Positions 33,602 through 34,979 of a DNA stretch of 34,979 bases are shown in pieces (the first letter of the stretch is position 1; each line of letters starts with the position of its first letter). The notes beneath the pieces were generated by a model. That model had not been told where the DNA came from, did no database searches, and saw only the letters and a list, made by a program, of their open reading frames with translations. Source of the stretch: an uncultured Clostridia bacterium (GTDB lineage Bacteria; Bacillota; Clostridia; Christensenellales; UBA1242). Both the position numbers and the translations under genes were made by a program. The DNA lies in the NCBI GenBank assembly GCA_947627545.1, contig CANQWK010000013.1, positions 1 through 34,979 on the forward strand, given 5' to 3'.

Positions 33602-34648
33602 TTAAAAAACAAATAATATTAATAAAATTATCGCAACAATTAAAGCACAACAGCCAAAAATTAAAAACAATAATTTAAGAGGATTTTTAGGCAACTTGCC
33701 TACTTTACCGGTTTGTCCATTTATTAACACTTTAACCTTTTTTTCTTGTTCAATTCCATTTTTTTTATATTTGTAAACGGTGTTTACAAAATAAATTGGA
33801 ACTAAACAGTAGTTATATTTTTTATTTGTAAATTCATTTTCCATATTTAACGCTTGAATTTCATCACTATTATGTCTTTTTAAAATTTTTCTTTTTAAAT
33901 TTTCTTTTATAAATTTTTCTGCCATTTCAACACATTCTTTAAATGGTTTATCTTGTGGTTGCATTTCGTAACCTTGCATAAAATCTTCACTAAATTTATA
34001 AGCCGAACGATAATAAAAAGGCATTATATTGAACAATTCATGCTGCTCTAAATTGTAATTAGATTCAACTATAATATCCTTATATACTTCGTCAATCATA
34101 CCAATAACATGTTTATTCTTTGTTTCTAAAACATTATTATCTTCATCTTTCTCTGTATATTGCAAAAAACCTGAATAGTGACATAAAACATTCATATCAA
34201 AAGAAAAAGTATTTACATATAATCCTGTTACATCTTTAATTTTTAAATTTTTAAATATCTTTTTGTTTGTTAAAAACCTGAAATTTATTGCTCTTTTCAA
34301 TTTTTTGTAAGCTTGTTCTTTTGTTAAATGAAACGGAATTATAGAATCTACGCCTATAATATTTTTATTGTTTTCAATTGGCAAAAGCTTTCCGCAATAT
34401 GGGCAATAAGTGGTAGATTCAAATTCTTTAAGCTGCAAATTAGCACCACAAAACTTACATTGTAAGTTTAAATTCTGTTCAACTTTTTGTGCAGGTACGC
34501 TTTCTAAAATATTATCATCAATATATTTTTTTTCATAGAAAAAAACATTTTCAACAGGATAAACTGCTCCGCATGAGCTACACCTGTTGCTTTTTAATTT
34601 TGCATCGTAGTGCAATTCTCCACCACAATTATCGCAATAATTCATCAT
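33602..34648 (-). CDS. Zinc-ribbon membrane protein of unknown function
   Basis: 348 residues. Two or more N-terminal zinc ribbons: CDNCGGELHYD with CSSCGAVYP (residues 5-29), then CKFCGANLQL with CPYCGKLLP (about 64-90). A central soluble domain of about 200 residues includes VDSIIPFHLTKEQA and FEYR-like aromatic segments, and has the conserved VLINGQTGKVGKLP. One C-terminal membrane segment follows (LLFLIFGCCALIVAIILLILFVF). This matches a common family of zinc-ribbon proteins whose role is not known to me. No ribosome site precedes the tandem ATG-ATG start; a TATAAT ends 7 bases upstream. Confidence 0.82.
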   Translation of the reverse strand: MMNYCDNCGGELHYDAKLKSNRCSSCGAVYPVENVFFYEKKYIDDNILESVPAQKVEQNLNLQCKFCGANLQLKEFESTTYCPYCGKLLPIENNKNIIGVDSIIPFHLTKEQAYKKLKRAINFRFLTNKKIFKNLKIKDVTGLYVNTFSFDMNVLCHYSGFLQYTEKDEDNNVLETKNKHVIGMIDEVYKDIIVESNYNLEQHELFNIMPFYYRSAYKFSEDFMQGYEMQPQDKPFKECVEMAEKFIKENLKRKILKRHNSDEIQALNMENEFTNKKYNYCLVPIYFVNTVYKYKKNGIEQEKKVKVLINGQTGKVGKLPKNPLKLLFLIFGCCALIVAIILLILFVF

Positions 34649-34655
34649 ATTTTAT

Positions 34656-34687
34656 ATTATAATACAACAAAAAAAATTTATAATCAA
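34656..34687 (-). promoter_or_regulatory. Likely promoter of the zinc-ribbon gene (leaderless arrangement)
   Basis: Minus-strand TATAAT (34656-34661) lies 7 bases before the ATG. TTGATT (34682-34687) is 20 bp upstream of it, or 17 bp from an overlapping TATTAT (34659-34664). The exact pairing is uncertain. Confidence 0.55.
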
Positions 34688-34790
34688 GAATTTACAACTA
34701 AATATTATATATTTTAATTTTTAAAATTTTTTTATTTATCTTGCATATATATTAAAATTATAAAAAAATATATATAACTTAACCGTCTGA

Positions 34791-34829
34791 CTTTGCCCCA
34801 ACTTTTGCCCCAACTTTTGCCCCAACTTT
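34791..34829 (-). repeat. 12-bp tandem repeat encoding a KVGA tail
   Basis: Three copies with a 12-bp period (GTTGGGGCAAAA on the minus strand). Read on the minus strand they give KVGAKVGAKVGAKSDG and then a TAA stop at 34779-34781, while a stop immediately precedes the first copy. It looks like the remnant end of a gene. Confidence 0.65.
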
Positions 34830-34842
34830 TTAAGCAAAAAAT

Positions 34843-34879
34843 AAAAAAAACGCTATTCAGTGGCCCACACGAAATAGCG
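34843..34879 (-). terminator. Terminator of tRNA-Thr
   Basis: Minus-strand hairpin CGCTATT/AATAGCG with an inner GTG/CAC pairing, followed by eight T residues. Confidence 0.88.
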
Positions 34880-34904
34880 AAAACCCCTTAAAAATAGGAG
34901 TTTA

Positions 34905-34979
34905 TGGAGCTAGTGAAGGGAATCGAACCCCCAACCTGCTGATTACAAGTCAGCTGCTCTACCGTTGAGCCACACTAGC
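34905..34979 (-). tRNA. tRNA-Thr (anticodon TGT)
   Basis: 75-nt cloverleaf with encoded CCA. The acceptor stem is GCTAGTG/CACTAGC, the anticodon arm CTGA-CTTGTAA-TCAG, and the T-arm has GGTTCGATTCC-like sequence. Anticodon at 34945-34947. Its first base is the last base of the window, so its promoter is outside. Confidence 0.96.

Noticed and set aside
33459..33650. 63-codon minus-strand open frame
   Set aside because: It spans the bidirectional terminator and the 3' end of the zinc-ribbon gene, has low-complexity Phe/Tyr/Cys content and no ribosome site.

Overview
The window reads as chromosome from a very AT-rich, endospore-forming, Gram-positive (Firmicutes/Clostridia-type) bacterium. Evidence: spoIIAA-spoIIAB-sigF, spoVAC-spoVAD-spoVAE and yunB; a B. 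subtilis-type LexA box; RNase Y; a MutS/MutL pair whose MutL keeps its endonuclease motif; and TTGACA/TATAAT promoters with AGGAG ribosome sites. The standard genetic code is used (mutL ends in TGA; the Trp tRNA has anticodon CCA). The exact lineage cannot be told from the sequence.

Layout. 1-4.7 kb: murI-glmS (cell-wall precursors) converges with zero intergenic bases on a class A penicillin-binding protein gene. 4.7-12.7 kb: one long operon, miaB-mutS-mutL-miaA-ynbB, combining tRNA A37 modification with mismatch repair and closed by a hairpin terminator. 12.66-13.49 kb: an 827-bp gene-free island lying between two convergent terminators. 13.5-16.8 kb: serS (minus), then a XerS-like tyrosine recombinase and lexA (plus). 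16.9-20.9 kb: a PadR-type regulator with a membrane tail and an ABC exporter. 21.0-26.0 kb (minus): rnhA, tRNA-Trp, rny, thiI and iscS. 26.0-32.0 kb: the sporulation block yunB, spoVAE-AD-AC, an unrelated lipoprotein gene on the opposite strand, and the sigF operon. 32.2-35.0 kb: a thymidylate synthase with a large insertion, a zinc-ribbon membrane protein, and tRNA-Thr at the window edge.

The most unusual feature is a family of seven identical 14-bp elements (TTTTACGCAAAGAT). Six are in the gene-free island: two direct copies 40 bp apart at the left, two direct copies 40 bp apart in the opposite orientation at the right, and two inverted copies in the middle forming a 34-bp site built like loxP or dif. 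The seventh sits between the -35 and -10 of the XerS-like recombinase promoter, on the far side of serS. Together these look like a recombinase with its own recombination site, accessory sites and autoregulatory operator, possibly a single-recombinase chromosome-dimer-resolution (dif-type) locus. Gene directions tend to converge on the island, which would suit a replication terminus, but this is inference.

A second theme is leaderless transcription. At miaB, iscS, rnhA and the zinc-ribbon gene a TATAAT box ends 6-7 bases before the ATG and no Shine-Dalgarno sequence is present, while operon-internal genes in the same window nearly all have clear AGGAG sites.
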